Assembly (NCBI RefSeq): GCF_900638555.1
Contig: NZ_LR134525.1
Span: 682,001 to 746,000, forward strand
Source: Neisseria meningitidis
GTDB lineage: Bacteria > Pseudomonadota > Gammaproteobacteria > Burkholderiales > Neisseriaceae
Direction: 5' to 3'
DNA length: 64,000 nucleotides
Each line of letters starts with the position of its first letter. Within the stretch, counting starts at the first letter, position 1. Below are positions 39,466 through 49,099 of this stretch, in pieces. Below the pieces are notes generated by a model. The model saw nothing but the letters and a program-made list of their open reading frames with translations, made no database searches and was not told the origin of the DNA. The position numbers were made by a program, and so were the translations under genes.

Positions 39466-39642
39466 GATTTATATCGGCGGAATAAACATATTTTATCGTC
39501 CGATGGTACTGTTTGACTGAAAAAGCGTCAAGTTTTACAGGAACTTTATGCGGATTCGGAAATGGGCGGCCGATGTGTTTTTTGACAGAAATCCTGTTTG
39601 GAATAGAATATCGGCAGGCAATCTGTTTGAAACGGACGCAAT

Positions 39643-40308
39643 ATGGATTCATGGTTTGAAGATACGGCGATGGGGCGGTATGTTGCAAAATTGGAACAGG
39701 ATTTCTTCGGGCGGTATCTGGATTCATACCGTTTTTCGGGAATGTGTGCGGTTCAGGTGGGCGGTCCGTGGCTGAGCCTGTCTGAAGATGTTGTCTGTGT
39801 GCCGCGAGATATGTCGATGTCGGCGGAAAATATGGCTTTGGCGGATGTTTCTGCGGATATACTGCTTTTCCCGCATACTCTGGAAGGCGGTGTTCCTTCG
39901 CAAATCCTGTCGGAAGCGCACCGGATATTGAAACCGTCCGGACGTTTGATGCTGACGGGTTTCAATCCGTATTCGCTCTGGGGATTCAGCCGTTGGTTTG
40001 ACGGCGAACGCCTGCCGGAAAAACGGTTTTGTCTGCCGCTGCCCGAGTTGAAAAGGCAGCTTGCGGATGTCGGTTTCGATATTGAATTTGGGAAATTTAT
40101 GGTGTATCTGCCGCCCGTTTCGTCGCTCGGGCAAATACGCTTTTGGCGGTTTATGGAAAAGGCGGGCGACCGTTGGTGGCCGCAGTGTGCCGCAGTGTAC
40201 GGTTTGGTTTTGGTCAAAAGGGCGGCGGGCGTAACGCCCCTGCCCGCGTGGGACGGGTATTTGGGCGGCAAAGCCCTTGCGGCGGGTGCGGCAAGGATTG
40301 CGGATTAG
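39643..40308 (+). CDS. Class I SAM-dependent methyltransferase (Methyltransf_11-like)
   Basis: A 221-residue protein whose central part (ILSEAHRILKPSGRLMLTGFNP, split as about 88-97 and 98-109) matches the post-II region of small-molecule methyltransferases; the whole resembles the YafS group. The usual glycine-rich SAM loop is not evident in the N-terminal third, so activity is uncertain. Its substrate is unknown. mutM starts 51 bp downstream on the same strand behind an uptake sequence. Confidence 0.7.
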   Translation: MDSWFEDTAMGRYVAKLEQDFFGRYLDSYRFSGMCAVQVGGPWLSLSEDVVCVPRDMSMSAENMALADVSADILLFPHTLEGGVPSQILSEAHRILKPSGRLMLTGFNPYSLWGFSRWFDGERLPEKRFCLPLPELKRQLADVGFDIEFGKFMVYLPPVSSLGQIRFWRFMEKAGDRWWPQCAAVYGLVLVKRAAGVTPLPAWDGYLGGKALAAGAARIAD

Positions 40309-40359
40309 GGACAGCCGTCTTTCAGACGGCATCTGTCAGAAGAAATGTCGGGAGGGGTT

Positions 40360-41187
40360 ATGCCGGAATTGCCGGAAGTGGAAACGACGTTGCGCGGCAT
40401 CGCGCCGCATATTGAAGGGAAAACGGTGGAAGCCGTGGTATTGCGCCAATTGAAGCTGCGCTGGCAGATCAATCCCGATTTGGGGGAGATTTTGTCCGGT
40501 CGGCAGGTTTTGTCCTGCGGCAGGCGTGCCAAATATCTGATTGTCCGTTTCCAAACGGGGATTTTGCTGATTCACTTGGGGATGTCGGGCAGTTTGCGGA
40601 TTTTTACGCCGTCGGACGGACGTATCGGCAGGTCGGACAGACACGATCACGTCGATATTGTGTTTTCAGACGGCACGGTCATGCGTTACCGCGATCCGAG
40701 AAAGTTCGGCGCGATACTTTGGTATGAGGGAATCGAAGAACATCATCCGCTGTTGGAAAAACTGGGGCCGGAGCCTTTGTCGGAGGCATTTTGCACGGAT
40801 TATCTGTATGTGAGGCTGAAGGCGCAGAAGCGCGCGGTCAAACTTGCCCTGATGGACAATGCGGTCGTGGTCGGTGTGGGCAATATTTATGCCAATGAGA
40901 GCCTGTTCAGAGCGGGCATTTCGCCCCACCGTCCTGCCAACCGTCTGAAAAAGAAAGAGTGTGCGCTTTTGGTTGAAACCGTCAAAGCGGTGTTGCGGCG
41001 CGCCATTGAAACGGGCGGCAGTACCTTGAGGGATTTTGTGGACAGCGACGGCAAAAGCGGCTACTTCCAACAGGAATATACGGTGTACGGGCGGCACAAT
41101 CAGCCGTGCCCCCAGTGCGGCGGTTTGGTTGTGAAAGAAACTTTGGGGCAGCGCGGCACGTTTTACTGCCCGAATTGTCAGAAATAG
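40360..41187 (+). CDS. mutM: Formamidopyrimidine-DNA glycosylase
   Basis: MutM (Fpg) excises 8-oxoguanine and nicks the abasic site. The 275-residue protein begins [14 protein letters not shown], with catalytic proline and glutamate at positions 2 and 3 of the mature enzyme. It has [16 protein letters not shown] and a C-terminal zinc finger (CPQCGG and CPNCQK). GGGAGGGGTT precedes the ATG and excludes the slightly longer frame. It is likely cotranscribed with the upstream methyltransferase or downstream nlaB. Confidence 0.97.
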   Translation: MPELPEVETTLRGIAPHIEGKTVEAVVLRQLKLRWQINPDLGEILSGRQVLSCGRRAKYLIVRFQTGILLIHLGMSGSLRIFTPSDGRIGRSDRHDHVDIVFSDGTVMRYRDPRKFGAILWYEGIEEHHPLLEKLGPEPLSEAFCTDYLYVRLKAQKRAVKLALMDNAVVVGVGNIYANESLFRAGISPHRPANRLKKKECALLVETVKAVLRRAIETGGSTLRDFVDSDGKSGYFQQEYTVYGRHNQPCPQCGGLVVKETLGQRGTFYCPNCQK

Positions 41188-41198
41188 GGCGGAAAACG

Positions 41199-41233
41199 GT
41201 TTCAGACGGCATTTTATCGGTATGCCGTCCGAA
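41199..41233 (+). terminator. Uptake-sequence hairpin after mutM
   Basis: TTTCAGACGGCATTTTATCG is followed by the variant ATGCCGTCCGAACG in inverted orientation. The stem carries one mismatch, so termination may be partial and nlaB may still be read from upstream. Confidence 0.55.
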
Positions 41234-41274
41234 CGTTTCAACAACAAACACCGATTATCGGGAAAGAATTGTTC

Positions 41275-42043
41275 ATGTCTTCAAATAAAGCTTCATTTTT
41301 TACACGTCTGCGCCGCTTGTGCCGCTTGACGGTCTGGCTGTTCAAAACCGGGAAAAACCTGCGCGGTATTGACGGCGGTTGCCCCGAGTCGCGCAATCGG
41401 GCGGTAATCGAGTTGGGCAGGGGGGGTTTTGGCGGCTTTGGATATCGGATTGGAGGTGGGCAGACCCGCACCCGAACATCCGAACGGTGTCTTGGTTGCC
41501 GCCAACCACGTGTCCTGGCTGGATATTTTCGCGATGAGCGCGGTTTATCCGAGCAGCTTTATCGCCAAGCAGGAAATCAAAAGCTGGCCGGTATTGGGCA
41601 AGATGGGGCAGAACGCGGGAACGGTGTTCATCAACCGCAATTCGCGGCGCGACATCGAACCGATTAACCGCGCCGTCTGCGAAACCTTGCAACGCGGTCA
41701 AAACGTCAGTTTTTTCCCCGAAGCGCGGACTTCCTCCGGATTGGGGCTTTTGCCGTTCAAAGCCGCGCTGTTCCAATCCGCCATCGATGCGGGGGCAAAG
41801 GTTTTGGCGGTCGCGCTGCGTTATTATGACGAAACGGGAAAAAGGACGGCTCGTCCCTCATATGCCGATGTCGGTTTGCCGACCTGCCTGTGGCGCATCG
41901 TGTCTATGAAAAAATTGACGATAAAAGTCGATTTCGTTTGCGTGGCGGATGCGGCGGAAAGCGAAGACCGTTATGCTTTAAAAGATAAAATCGAAGAAAG
42001 CATCCGTGCCGTTGTCGCCGACGATGCGGATATCGCTGTCTGA
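41275..42043 (+). pseudogene. nlaB: Lysophosphatidic acid acyltransferase, out of frame at a G7 tract
   Basis: A PlsC-family acyltransferase that would make phosphatidic acid. The first part ([20 protein letters not shown], through GRG) is in one frame. After the run of seven G at 41420-41426 the rest ([11 protein letters not shown], catalytic [17 protein letters not shown]) is in the next frame. Removing one G restores a single 255-residue protein. The tract may be phase variable, so the gene is off in this sequence but not necessarily dead. A sequencing error is also possible. The nlaB name is by position next to mutM. Confidence 0.8.
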
Positions 42044-42087
42044 AACCGGTTGTCGGAATGTGGCAGTATGATTCGCTTTTGTGGATG

Positions 42088-42243
42088 TATAGTGGATTAA
42101 ATTTAAACCAGTACAGCGTTGCCTCGCCTTAGCTCAAAGAGAACGATTCTCTAAGGTGCTGAAGCACCAAGTGAATCGGTTTCGTACTATCTGTACTGTC
42201 TGCGGCTTCGTCGCCTTGTCCTGATTTTTGTTAATCCACTATA
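42088..42243. repeat. Correia repeat element (long form, 156 bp)
   Basis: Full-length element with ends TATAGTGGATTAAATTT and GTTAATCCACTATA and the internal segment containing GAACGATTCTCTAAGGTGCT. It lies downstream of nlaB. Confidence 0.93.
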
Positions 42244-42306
42244 TTAAGGCTGCGGCAACGGGAGGACCTCAAACGAAATGGCGTAAGGATAGTTTGTTGT
42301 ATTCAT

Positions 42307-42344
42307 AAAATATGCCGTCTGAACCTGTGTTCAGACGGCATATT
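42307..42344 (-). terminator. Uptake-sequence terminator of the small secreted protein gene
   Basis: AAAATATGCCGTCTGAAC pairs with GTTCAGACGGCATATTTT across a short loop, 11 bases past the stop of the minus-strand gene. Confidence 0.8.
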
Positions 42345-42354
42345 TTATATGGGA

Positions 42355-42666
42355 TTAACGGCGGAACCTGCTGCCGTCGAAATCATCGAAAGCCTCATAA
42401 GCCGCCCGGCATTGGGTTTTCTGTTCCTTATAAGGCAGGGAGCGGAATGCTTTGCGCGCCTTTTTGTTTTCGCGCAATTCCTGCACGTTGCCTTGCGATC
42501 GGTACCACGCGGCACGGCGTTCCAAATATTTCCTGCATTCGGGGTGCAGCATCTGCTTGTTTGCCTTGCGGATATGTTTGGTATCGCGGTGGGCGGGTTC
42601 TGACGTACCGGCAGCGGCAGTTGTCGATACCAGTCCCAATATTGCAGACAACAGTATGGCAAGCAT
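42355..42666 (-). CDS. Small exported basic protein, unknown function
   Basis: A 103-residue frame with a short signal peptide (MLAILLSAILGLVSTTAAAG, cleavage about residue 19) and a mature part rich in arginine and lysine with two cysteines (HPECRKY, TQCRAAY). I do not recognise the family. No strong ribosome site is visible at this ATG; AAAGGA lies about 24 bases upstream, so the true start could be a little earlier. A good hairpin terminator supports it as a real gene. Confidence 0.6.
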   Translation of the reverse strand: MLAILLSAILGLVSTTAAAGTSEPAHRDTKHIRKANKQMLHPECRKYLERRAAWYRSQGNVQELRENKKARKAFRSLPYKEQKTQCRAAYEAFDDFDGSRFRR

Positions 42667-43194
42667 CTTTTTGACAGATATGACGATCCTTTCAGTTTGT
42701 CATTCCTTCCAGTATAGGATGGAAGGATGGAACGGGCAAATTGTCGGCAGTTTCAGACTCATTCAGCCGACAAAACTTGCCGTTTGATATGCGGATTCAA
42801 ATAACACATTAATCTCAATAATAAATTCCAATCGGTAAGAAAATGGAATTTGTCGGCGGCGGCGCGGCAAAATCATACTTTGCAAAATTTAACAATTTGC
42901 AGGGGCAGAAAACAGGAAGCTTTCCTTTTTCGTCGGAAAATCCTTATTTCGCCGCCTTGTAGCCGGAGCCGGTCAAAAGGCAAAAAATTTACCCGTTTTT
43001 TATCGGTAAAGAATTATCAGATAAAACAAATATTATAGGAAAAATACGACAGGCGGGTTTTATCGCGCATTGCCTGAAACTGAAAAATACAACCGTTGTC
43101 AAGACTGGAGAAAATGCCAAAAATCCACTATATTGTCTGCCTTAATTTATTTGAAAAGACTGTGTCTTGAATATCAAGAGTGGAAGAGGAAGCG
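42667..43194. other. Upstream region of nrdA
   Basis: About 530 bp with no clear long gene. A possible 18-codon leader frame (43114-43170, MPKIHYIVC...) follows CTGGAGAAA and ends 24 bp before nrdA. It contains AATCCACTATA, identical to a Correia end. The rest is AT-rich upstream DNA that presumably holds the nrdA promoter. I do not see a matched pair of NrdR boxes. Confidence 0.45.
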
Positions 43195-45474
43195 ATGAAT
43201 ACACCGACTGATTTGAAAGTAACCAAACGAGACGGAAGATTAGAAGCCATTGATTTGGATAAGATTCACCGTGTCGTCACTTGGGCGGCGGACGGATTGG
43301 AAAATGTTTCCGTATCTCAGGTCGAGTTGAAATCGCACATCCAGTTCTACAACGGCATCCGCACCGACGACATCCACGAAACCATCATCAAAGCCGCTGC
43401 CGATTTAATTTCGGAAGATACCCCGGACTACCAATACCTTGCCGCGCGTTTGGCGATTTTCCATCTGCGTAAAATAGCCTACGGCGAGTACGAGCCGCCG
43501 CACCTTTACGACCACGTTAAAAAACTTACCGATGCCGCAAAATACGACAGGCATATCCTTGAGGATTACAGCCGCGAAGAATTTGACGAGCTGAACGCCT
43601 ATATCGACCACGAACGCGATATGTCCTTTTCCTATGCCGCTGTCAAACAGCTCGAAGGCAAATATCTGGTACAGAACCGCGTTACCCGCCAGATTTATGA
43701 AACACCGCAGTTCTTATATGTTCTGGTGGCGATGTGTCTTTTCAGCAAATATCCCAAAGAAACACGCCTCGATTACGTCAAACGGTTTTACGATGCCGTT
43801 TCCACATTTAAAGTATCGCTGCCGACCCCGATTATGAGCGGCGTGCGTACGCCTACGCGCCAGTTCTCAAGCTGCGTATTGATCGAATGCGACGACAGCC
43901 TGGATTCCATCAACGCCACTACCAGCGCGATTGTGAAATACGTTTCCCAGCGTGCGGGCATCGGCATCAATGCCGGACGTATCCGCGGACTGGACAGCGA
44001 AATCCGGGGCGGCGAAGCACGGCATACCGGCTGCATTCCCTTCTTTAAAATGTTTCAGGCGGCAGTCAAATCCTGTTCGCAAGGTGGCGTGCGAGGCGGC
44101 GCGGCAACCTTGTTCTACCCCTTGTGGCATATCGAAGCCGAAAGCCTGCTGGTGTTGAAAAACAACCGGGGCGTGGAAGACAACCGTATCCGTCAGCTTG
44201 ATTACGGCGTGCAAATCAACCGCCTGCTGTACACCCGCCTGATTAAGGGCGGCAACATTACGCTGTTTTCGCCCAACGAGGTTCCGGGATTGTACGAAGC
44301 GTTTTTTGCCGACCAAGACGAATTTGAGCGGCTCTATACGAAATACGAGCAAGACCCTGATATCCGCAAGCGCATCATTCCGGCTGCCGACCTGTTTTCC
44401 ACGCTGATGCAGGAGCGTGCCGGAACCGGGCGCATCTACATTCAAAACGTCGATCACTGCAATACGCACAGCCCGTTCGATCCGCGCGTTGCGCCTGTTC
44501 ATCAGTCCAACTTGTGTATGGAAATCGCGCTGCCGACCAAACCTTTGGACAATATCAACGACCCGAACGGCGAAATCGCCCTGTGTACCCTGTCTGCCTT
44601 CAACTTGGGGGCATTAAACAGCTTGGACGAATTGGAAGGGCTTGCCGATTTGACCGTGCGCGCGCTCGATGCACTTTTAGATTATCAGGGATATCCGGTA
44701 GAAGCCGCGCGTACCTCCACTATGGGCCGCCGTTCGCTCGGTATCGGCGTGATCAACTATGCGTATTATTTGGCGAAAAACGGTGTCCGCTACAGCGACG
44801 GCTCCGCGCTCGGTCTGACCCACCGTACCTTTGAAGCCATACAGTATTACCTGCTCAAAGCATCGGCAAACCTTGCCAAAGAATACGGTGCGTGCACGCT
44901 CTTTAACCAAACCGTTTATTCGCAAGGCAAACTGCCCATCGACACCTACAAAAAAGACTTGGACGCTGTGTGTAACGAGCCTTTGCACTACGATTGGGAA
45001 AGCCTGCGTGCCGACATCGTCAAATACGGCCTGCGTAACTCTACTCTAACCGCACTCATGCCGTCTGAAACCAGTTCGCAAATCGCCAACGCCACCAACG
45101 GTATCGAGCCGCCGCGCGGATTGGTAACGGTCAAAGCATCGAAAGACGGCATTTTGAAACAAGTCGTGCCGGAGTTTGAAACCCTGAAAAATGCCTATGA
45201 AACCCTGTGGCAGCTTCCCGGCAACGAAGGCTATCTGAAACTTGTTGGCGTGATGCAAAAATTCGTCGATCAGGCGATTTCCGCCAACACCGCCTACGAC
45301 CCGGGCAAATTCGAAGGCGGCAAAGTTTCTATGAAACAAATGCTCAAAGACCTGCTGACCGCCTACAAATACGGCGTCAAAACCCTGTACTACCATAACA
45401 CCCGCGACGGCGCGGACGATACGCAGACCGATATTCAGGATGACGGCTGCGCGGGCGGGGCTTGTAAGATTTGA
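43195..45474 (+). CDS. nrdA: Ribonucleoside-diphosphate reductase class Ia, alpha subunit
   Basis: NrdA reduces ribonucleotides to deoxyribonucleotides with NrdB. The 759-residue protein has an N-terminal ATP-cone (VTKRDGRLEAIDLDKI, about residues 8-23) for allosteric control. The active-site region FSSCVLIECDDSL holds one redox cysteine, HQSNLCMEI the radical cysteine and glutamate, and DDGCAGGACKI at the C-terminus is the shuttle pair. GAGGAAGCG precedes the ATG at MNTPTD. Its partner nrdB lies 2.3 kb downstream beyond a restriction-modification insertion. Confidence 0.97.
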   Translation: MNTPTDLKVTKRDGRLEAIDLDKIHRVVTWAADGLENVSVSQVELKSHIQFYNGIRTDDIHETIIKAAADLISEDTPDYQYLAARLAIFHLRKIAYGEYEPPHLYDHVKKLTDAAKYDRHILEDYSREEFDELNAYIDHERDMSFSYAAVKQLEGKYLVQNRVTRQIYETPQFLYVLVAMCLFSKYPKETRLDYVKRFYDAVSTFKVSLPTPIMSGVRTPTRQFSSCVLIECDDSLDSINATTSAIVKYVSQRAGIGINAGRIRGLDSEIRGGEARHTGCIPFFKMFQAAVKSCSQGGVRGGAATLFYPLWHIEAESLLVLKNNRGVEDNRIRQLDYGVQINRLLYTRLIKGGNITLFSPNEVPGLYEAFFADQDEFERLYTKYEQDPDIRKRIIPAADLFSTLMQERAGTGRIYIQNVDHCNTHSPFDPRVAPVHQSNLCMEIALPTKPLDNINDPNGEIALCTLSAFNLGALNSLDELEGLADLTVRALDALLDYQGYPVEAARTSTMGRRSLGIGVINYAYYLAKNGVRYSDGSALGLTHRTFEAIQYYLLKASANLAKEYGACTLFNQTVYSQGKLPIDTYKKDLDAVCNEPLHYDWESLRADIVKYGLRNSTLTALMPSETSSQIANATNGIEPPRGLVTVKASKDGILKQVVPEFETLKNAYETLWQLPGNEGYLKLVGVMQKFVDQAISANTAYDPGKFEGGKVSMKQMLKDLLTAYKYGVKTLYYHNTRDGADDTQTDIQDDGCAGGACKI

Positions 45475-45531
45475 TGAAAGGGGGAGTTTTCAGATGGCCT
45501 TTAGATTAATAAATCATCTGAAATATAAAAT

Positions 45532-46545
45532 ATGAAAAATAAAATACAAAATCAATTAGATAATATAGTTACCTTAAATAATGAGAAATTTACTTTTATT
45601 GATTTATTTGCGGGAATAGGTGGTTTTCGCATTGCAATGGAGAATGTTGGTGGGCGATGTGTATTTTCTAGTGAATGGGATGATAAAGCCCGTCAAACCT
45701 ACCAAGTAAATTTTAATGATATTCCTTATGGAGATATTACATTAAAGGAAACCAAAGCAGCTATTCCAAGTAAGTTTGATGTATTAACAGCAGGATTCCC
45801 GTGTCAGCCATTCTCTATAGCTGGTGTTTCAAAGAAAAAAAGCCTAGGACGAGAAACAGGCTTCTTAGATAAGGCGCAGGGAACTCTATTTTTTGATGTT
45901 GCTGAAATTATTGGAAAACATCGACCTAAAATTTTTCTTTTAGAGAATGTGAAAAACCTTGTTTCGCATGACAAAGGAAATACATTTAAAGTAATTAAAG
46001 GGACTTTAGAAGAGCTTGACTATCAGATATTTTATCAAGTTATGAATGCAAAATATTATGTTCCTCAAAATAGGGAGCGTATTTTTATTGTAGGTTTTGA
46101 TAGACAATATTTTAATAAGGAAATAAATTTCAATTTTCCTTCCCCACCAGAATCACAACCAAAATTAAAGCAAATTTTGGAAGATGATGTAGATAATTCT
46201 TTTACTCTTTCTGATAACTTATGGCTTTACCTTCAAAATTACGCTAAAAAACATAAGGCAAAGGGTAATGGATTTGGTTTTGGATTAGTTGATTTAGATG
46301 GAATATCACGAACTCTATCTGCACGATATTACAAAGATGGTTCCGAAATACTCATCCCTCAGAAAGGAAAAAATCCTAGGAAGCTGACACCTAGGGAGTG
46401 CTCGCGTTTAATGGGATTTCCTAAAGATTTTGTTATTGATGCAGTATCCAAGACAGCTGCATACAAGCAGTTTGGCAATTCAATTGCTGTACCGTTGGTT
46501 CAAGCTATTGCTAAACAAATTATAAATGAGTTAAAAAATGAATGA
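45532..46545 (+). CDS. Type II DNA (cytosine-5) methyltransferase
   Basis: The modification enzyme of a restriction pair. The 337-residue protein has the C5-methyltransferase motifs in order: I (FIDLFAGIGGFRIAMENVGG, residues about 22-41), IV with catalytic cysteine C91 (GFPCQPFS), VI (LLENVKNL), VIII (QNRERIFIVGF), a target-recognition region, and X (QFGNSIAVP). It is strongly AT-rich, unlike nrdA and nrdB. The stop overlaps the start of the nuclease gene by 8 bases. The nuclease family suggests a CCWGG- or CCNGG-like target but the specificity is not readable here. Confidence 0.94.
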   Translation: MKNKIQNQLDNIVTLNNEKFTFIDLFAGIGGFRIAMENVGGRCVFSSEWDDKARQTYQVNFNDIPYGDITLKETKAAIPSKFDVLTAGFPCQPFSIAGVSKKKSLGRETGFLDKAQGTLFFDVAEIIGKHRPKIFLLENVKNLVSHDKGNTFKVIKGTLEELDYQIFYQVMNAKYYVPQNRERIFIVGFDRQYFNKEINFNFPSPPESQPKLKQILEDDVDNSFTLSDNLWLYLQNYAKKHKAKGNGFGFGLVDLDGISRTLSARYYKDGSEILIPQKGKNPRKLTPRECSRLMGFPKDFVIDAVSKTAAYKQFGNSIAVPLVQAIAKQIINELKNE

Positions 46546-47725
46546 CTTGGCAGCTCAGACAATACAAGTAGTAAATAAATCCGATGACTTAGTAGCTTCA
46601 GCAATACAGACAGCAAATAAATCAATTGCAGTATACTGTCGTTATATTCGTCCCAATGATGTTGGTACTACTGGTAGTCACCAATCAGGATTTTATATTC
46701 AAAAACATTTTTCAGACGACCTCTTTGATGTAGTTTGCCAAAAGGGAACAAATAAAACTATTTCAATCAAAATTAATTGGCAAGATGGAAGCGTCACTAA
46801 TAGCAATTTTAAATATTACGGCCAAGGCACGAGAAATGAGGCGAGAATTACGGGTTTTGGCAAGAATTTTGAATTTTTAAGTGATAAATATAGTGGTTTC
46901 TTATTGGTATTGTGCAGAGCTTGTTATAAAGATTTATTATTCCATGCTTTTGTTTTATCTTCAGATGAAGATATTGAAATATTTATCGCAGAAACTAACA
47001 TTTTACCAGGAAGTTTATATTTACCTAAAAAACAAGAAGTAGAGGATAACCTAACAAAATTATTTTCACTATTTCCTAACTTCCCCAAAACTGAAGAAAT
47101 GGCAGTTTTGGCAAGGGAAAATATTGCATTAAATAAAACTAACGTTAGTAATGTGTTAAAACAATGGGTTTCAAAGGAATATGAATTATTTTCCATTTTT
47201 GAAAAACGTGAATTTGAAATTATTAAATCAAAAATTACTGATTTGGATAGCTTCATTAATTTTGCACATTCTTTTACAAATCGCAGAAAAGCAAGAGCAG
47301 GAAAATCTTTAGAGTTACATTTATCAAGAATATTTGACGAATTTTCCTTAAAATTTGAGACGCAAGCGAAGACAGAAGGGAAAAAGAAACCAGATTTTTT
47401 ATTTCCTGGAAGTGAAGAGTACCATGCGATGGATGAATCAGGGAATTTCATATTTCAAACTGAAAAGCTGACAATGCTAGGTTCAAAGACTACTTGTAAG
47501 GATCGCTGGCGCCAAGTTTTAAATGAAGCAGATCGAATTCCTCATAAGCATTTATTTACTCTACAAGAAGGTATATCTGATACTCAAATTCAGGAAATGA
47601 GTGATGAGAATTTAACCTTAGTTGTCCCTAAAGAATCCGTAAAAACATTTGGAACTTTTGGGAAAACCCATGTTTTAACTTTAGAAAATTTTATTAAATA
47701 TATAAAGTCTCAGCAGGTTAGTTAA
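46538..47725 (+). CDS. EcoRII-class type II restriction endonuclease
   Basis: A 395-residue nuclease paired with the overlapping methyltransferase. Residues about 45-165 resemble the EcoRII N-terminal B3-like effector domain, including NEARITGFGKNFEF. Residues about 240-395 match the EcoRII C-terminal catalytic domain with KPDFLFPG and SKTTCKDRWRQVLNEADR, which carry the acidic and lysine residues. This layout is that of type IIE enzymes, which need a second site to cut. The gene is AT-rich with no uptake sequence. No vsr-like repair gene is present alongside. Confidence 0.85.
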   Translation: MNDLAAQTIQVVNKSDDLVASAIQTANKSIAVYCRYIRPNDVGTTGSHQSGFYIQKHFSDDLFDVVCQKGTNKTISIKINWQDGSVTNSNFKYYGQGTRNEARITGFGKNFEFLSDKYSGFLLVLCRACYKDLLFHAFVLSSDEDIEIFIAETNILPGSLYLPKKQEVEDNLTKLFSLFPNFPKTEEMAVLARENIALNKTNVSNVLKQWVSKEYELFSIFEKREFEIIKSKITDLDSFINFAHSFTNRRKARAGKSLELHLSRIFDEFSLKFETQAKTEGKKKPDFLFPGSEEYHAMDESGNFIFQTEKLTMLGSKTTCKDRWRQVLNEADRIPHKHLFTLQEGISDTQIQEMSDENLTLVVPKESVKTFGTFGKTHVLTLENFIKYIKSQQVS

Positions 47726-47785
47726 AACTTACAGATCATTTTTAATTAATATAGAGAATAGATTATGTCCTGCGAACACTTAACT

Positions 47786-48919
47786 ATGTCATACAGCACC
47801 TTTCCCAAAACCAAAAACGACGCGCTGAATGAGCCGATGTTTTTCGGTCAGCCGGTTAATGTCGCCCGTTATGACCAGCAGAAATACGAGGTATTTGAAA
47901 AACTGATTGAAAAACAATTGTCGTTTTTTTGGCGGCCGGAAGAAATCGACGTGTCGCGCGACCGTATCGACTACGCCAACCTGCCAGAACACGAAAAACA
48001 TATTTTCATCAGCAATCTGAAATACCAAACACTGCTCGATTCCATCCAAGGGCGCAGTCCGAATGTTGCCTTGCTGCCTTTGGTTTCGATTCCCGAGTTG
48101 GAAACGTGGATTGAAACGTGGAGCTTCAGCGAAACCATACACTCGCGCAGCTATACCCACATCATCCGCAATATTGTGAATGATCCGTCGGTCGTGTTTG
48201 ATGATATTGTCGAAAACGAATACATTACCGCCCGCGCCGAAGACATTGCCTGCTATTACGACGACTTAATCGAATACACCCAGTATTACAATCTGTTGGG
48301 CGAAGGGGTGCACAATGTCGGCGGAAAACCCATTACTGTGTCTTTGCGCGGGTTGAAGAAAAAACTCTATCTCTGCCTGATGTGCGTCAACGTGTTGGAA
48401 GCCATCCGTTTCTACGTTTCATTCGCCTGCTCGTTTGCTTTTGCCGAGCGCGAGTTGATGGAAGGCAACGCCAAAATCATCAAACTGATTGCCCGCGACG
48501 AAGCCCTGCACCTGACCGGCACGCAGCATATGCTTAATCTGATGCGTTCGGGTGTCGATGATTCTGAAATGGCAGAAATTGCCGCTGAGTTGCAGGACGA
48601 ATGTTTCCAACTCTTCAAAAAAGCGGCGGAACAGGAAAAAGAATGGGCGGCATATTTGTTTAAAGACGGTTCGATGATTGGTTTGAACAAAGAAATCTTA
48701 TCCCAGTACGTCGAATATATTACCAATCTGCGTATGCAGGCGGTGGGGTTGCCGGCCGGATTTGAAGGCGCAAATCAAAACCCGATTCCGTGGATTAATG
48801 CGTGGCTGTCGTCCGATAACGTACAGGTCGCGCCGCAGGAAGTGGAAATATCCTCTTATTTGATCGGTCAGATCGATTCTGAAGTGAATACGGATGATTT
48901 GGGCGATTTTGAGTTGTAA
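47786..48919 (+). CDS. nrdB: Ribonucleoside-diphosphate reductase class Ia, beta subunit
   Basis: NrdB holds the diiron-tyrosyl radical. The 377-residue protein has the iron ligands in [27 protein letters not shown] and [12 protein letters not shown]. The start MSYSTFPK matches the family; an ATG 7 codons upstream (MSCEHLT) has AGAGAATAG before it, so translation may now begin there, in sequence next to the inserted restriction module. A hairpin terminator follows, then a ferredoxin gene. Confidence 0.96.
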   Translation: MSYSTFPKTKNDALNEPMFFGQPVNVARYDQQKYEVFEKLIEKQLSFFWRPEEIDVSRDRIDYANLPEHEKHIFISNLKYQTLLDSIQGRSPNVALLPLVSIPELETWIETWSFSETIHSRSYTHIIRNIVNDPSVVFDDIVENEYITARAEDIACYYDDLIEYTQYYNLLGEGVHNVGGKPITVSLRGLKKKLYLCLMCVNVLEAIRFYVSFACSFAFAERELMEGNAKIIKLIARDEALHLTGTQHMLNLMRSGVDDSEMAEIAAELQDECFQLFKKAAEQEKEWAAYLFKDGSMIGLNKEILSQYVEYITNLRMQAVGLPAGFEGANQNPIPWINAWLSSDNVQVAPQEVEISSYLIGQIDSEVNTDDLGDFEL

Positions 48920-48930
48920 ACGTTTTTTGA

Positions 48931-48970
48931 AAAAATGCCGTCTGAAGCCGGATGTTTCAGACGGCATTTG
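48931..48970 (+). terminator. Uptake-sequence terminator of nrdB
   Basis: AAAAATGCCGTCTGAAGCC pairs with GTTTCAGACGGCATTTG, 11 bases after the nrdB stop. Confidence 0.8.
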
Positions 48971-49020
48971 TATGTTGTATGATGGGAAAAACAGCGGGTA
49001 GGATCGGTTATTGTTCCTTT

Positions 49021-49099
49021 TATAGTGGATTATAGTGGATTAACAAAAATCCGGACAAGGCGAGGCAACGCCGTACTGGTTTAAATTTAATCCACTATA
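49021..49099. repeat. Deleted Correia element with duplicated left end
   Basis: A 69-bp element (49031-49099) has both terminal repeats but lacks the CGACGAAGCCGCAGACAGT part of the body. An extra copy of the first 10 bases, TATAGTGGAT, lies just before it at 49021-49030. It ends 17 bp before the ferredoxin ATG. Confidence 0.88.

Noticed and set aside
43120..43150. NrdR box upstream of nrdA
   Set aside because: CACTATATTGT resembles half of a box, but no second box at the usual spacing is seen and the bases match a Correia end.
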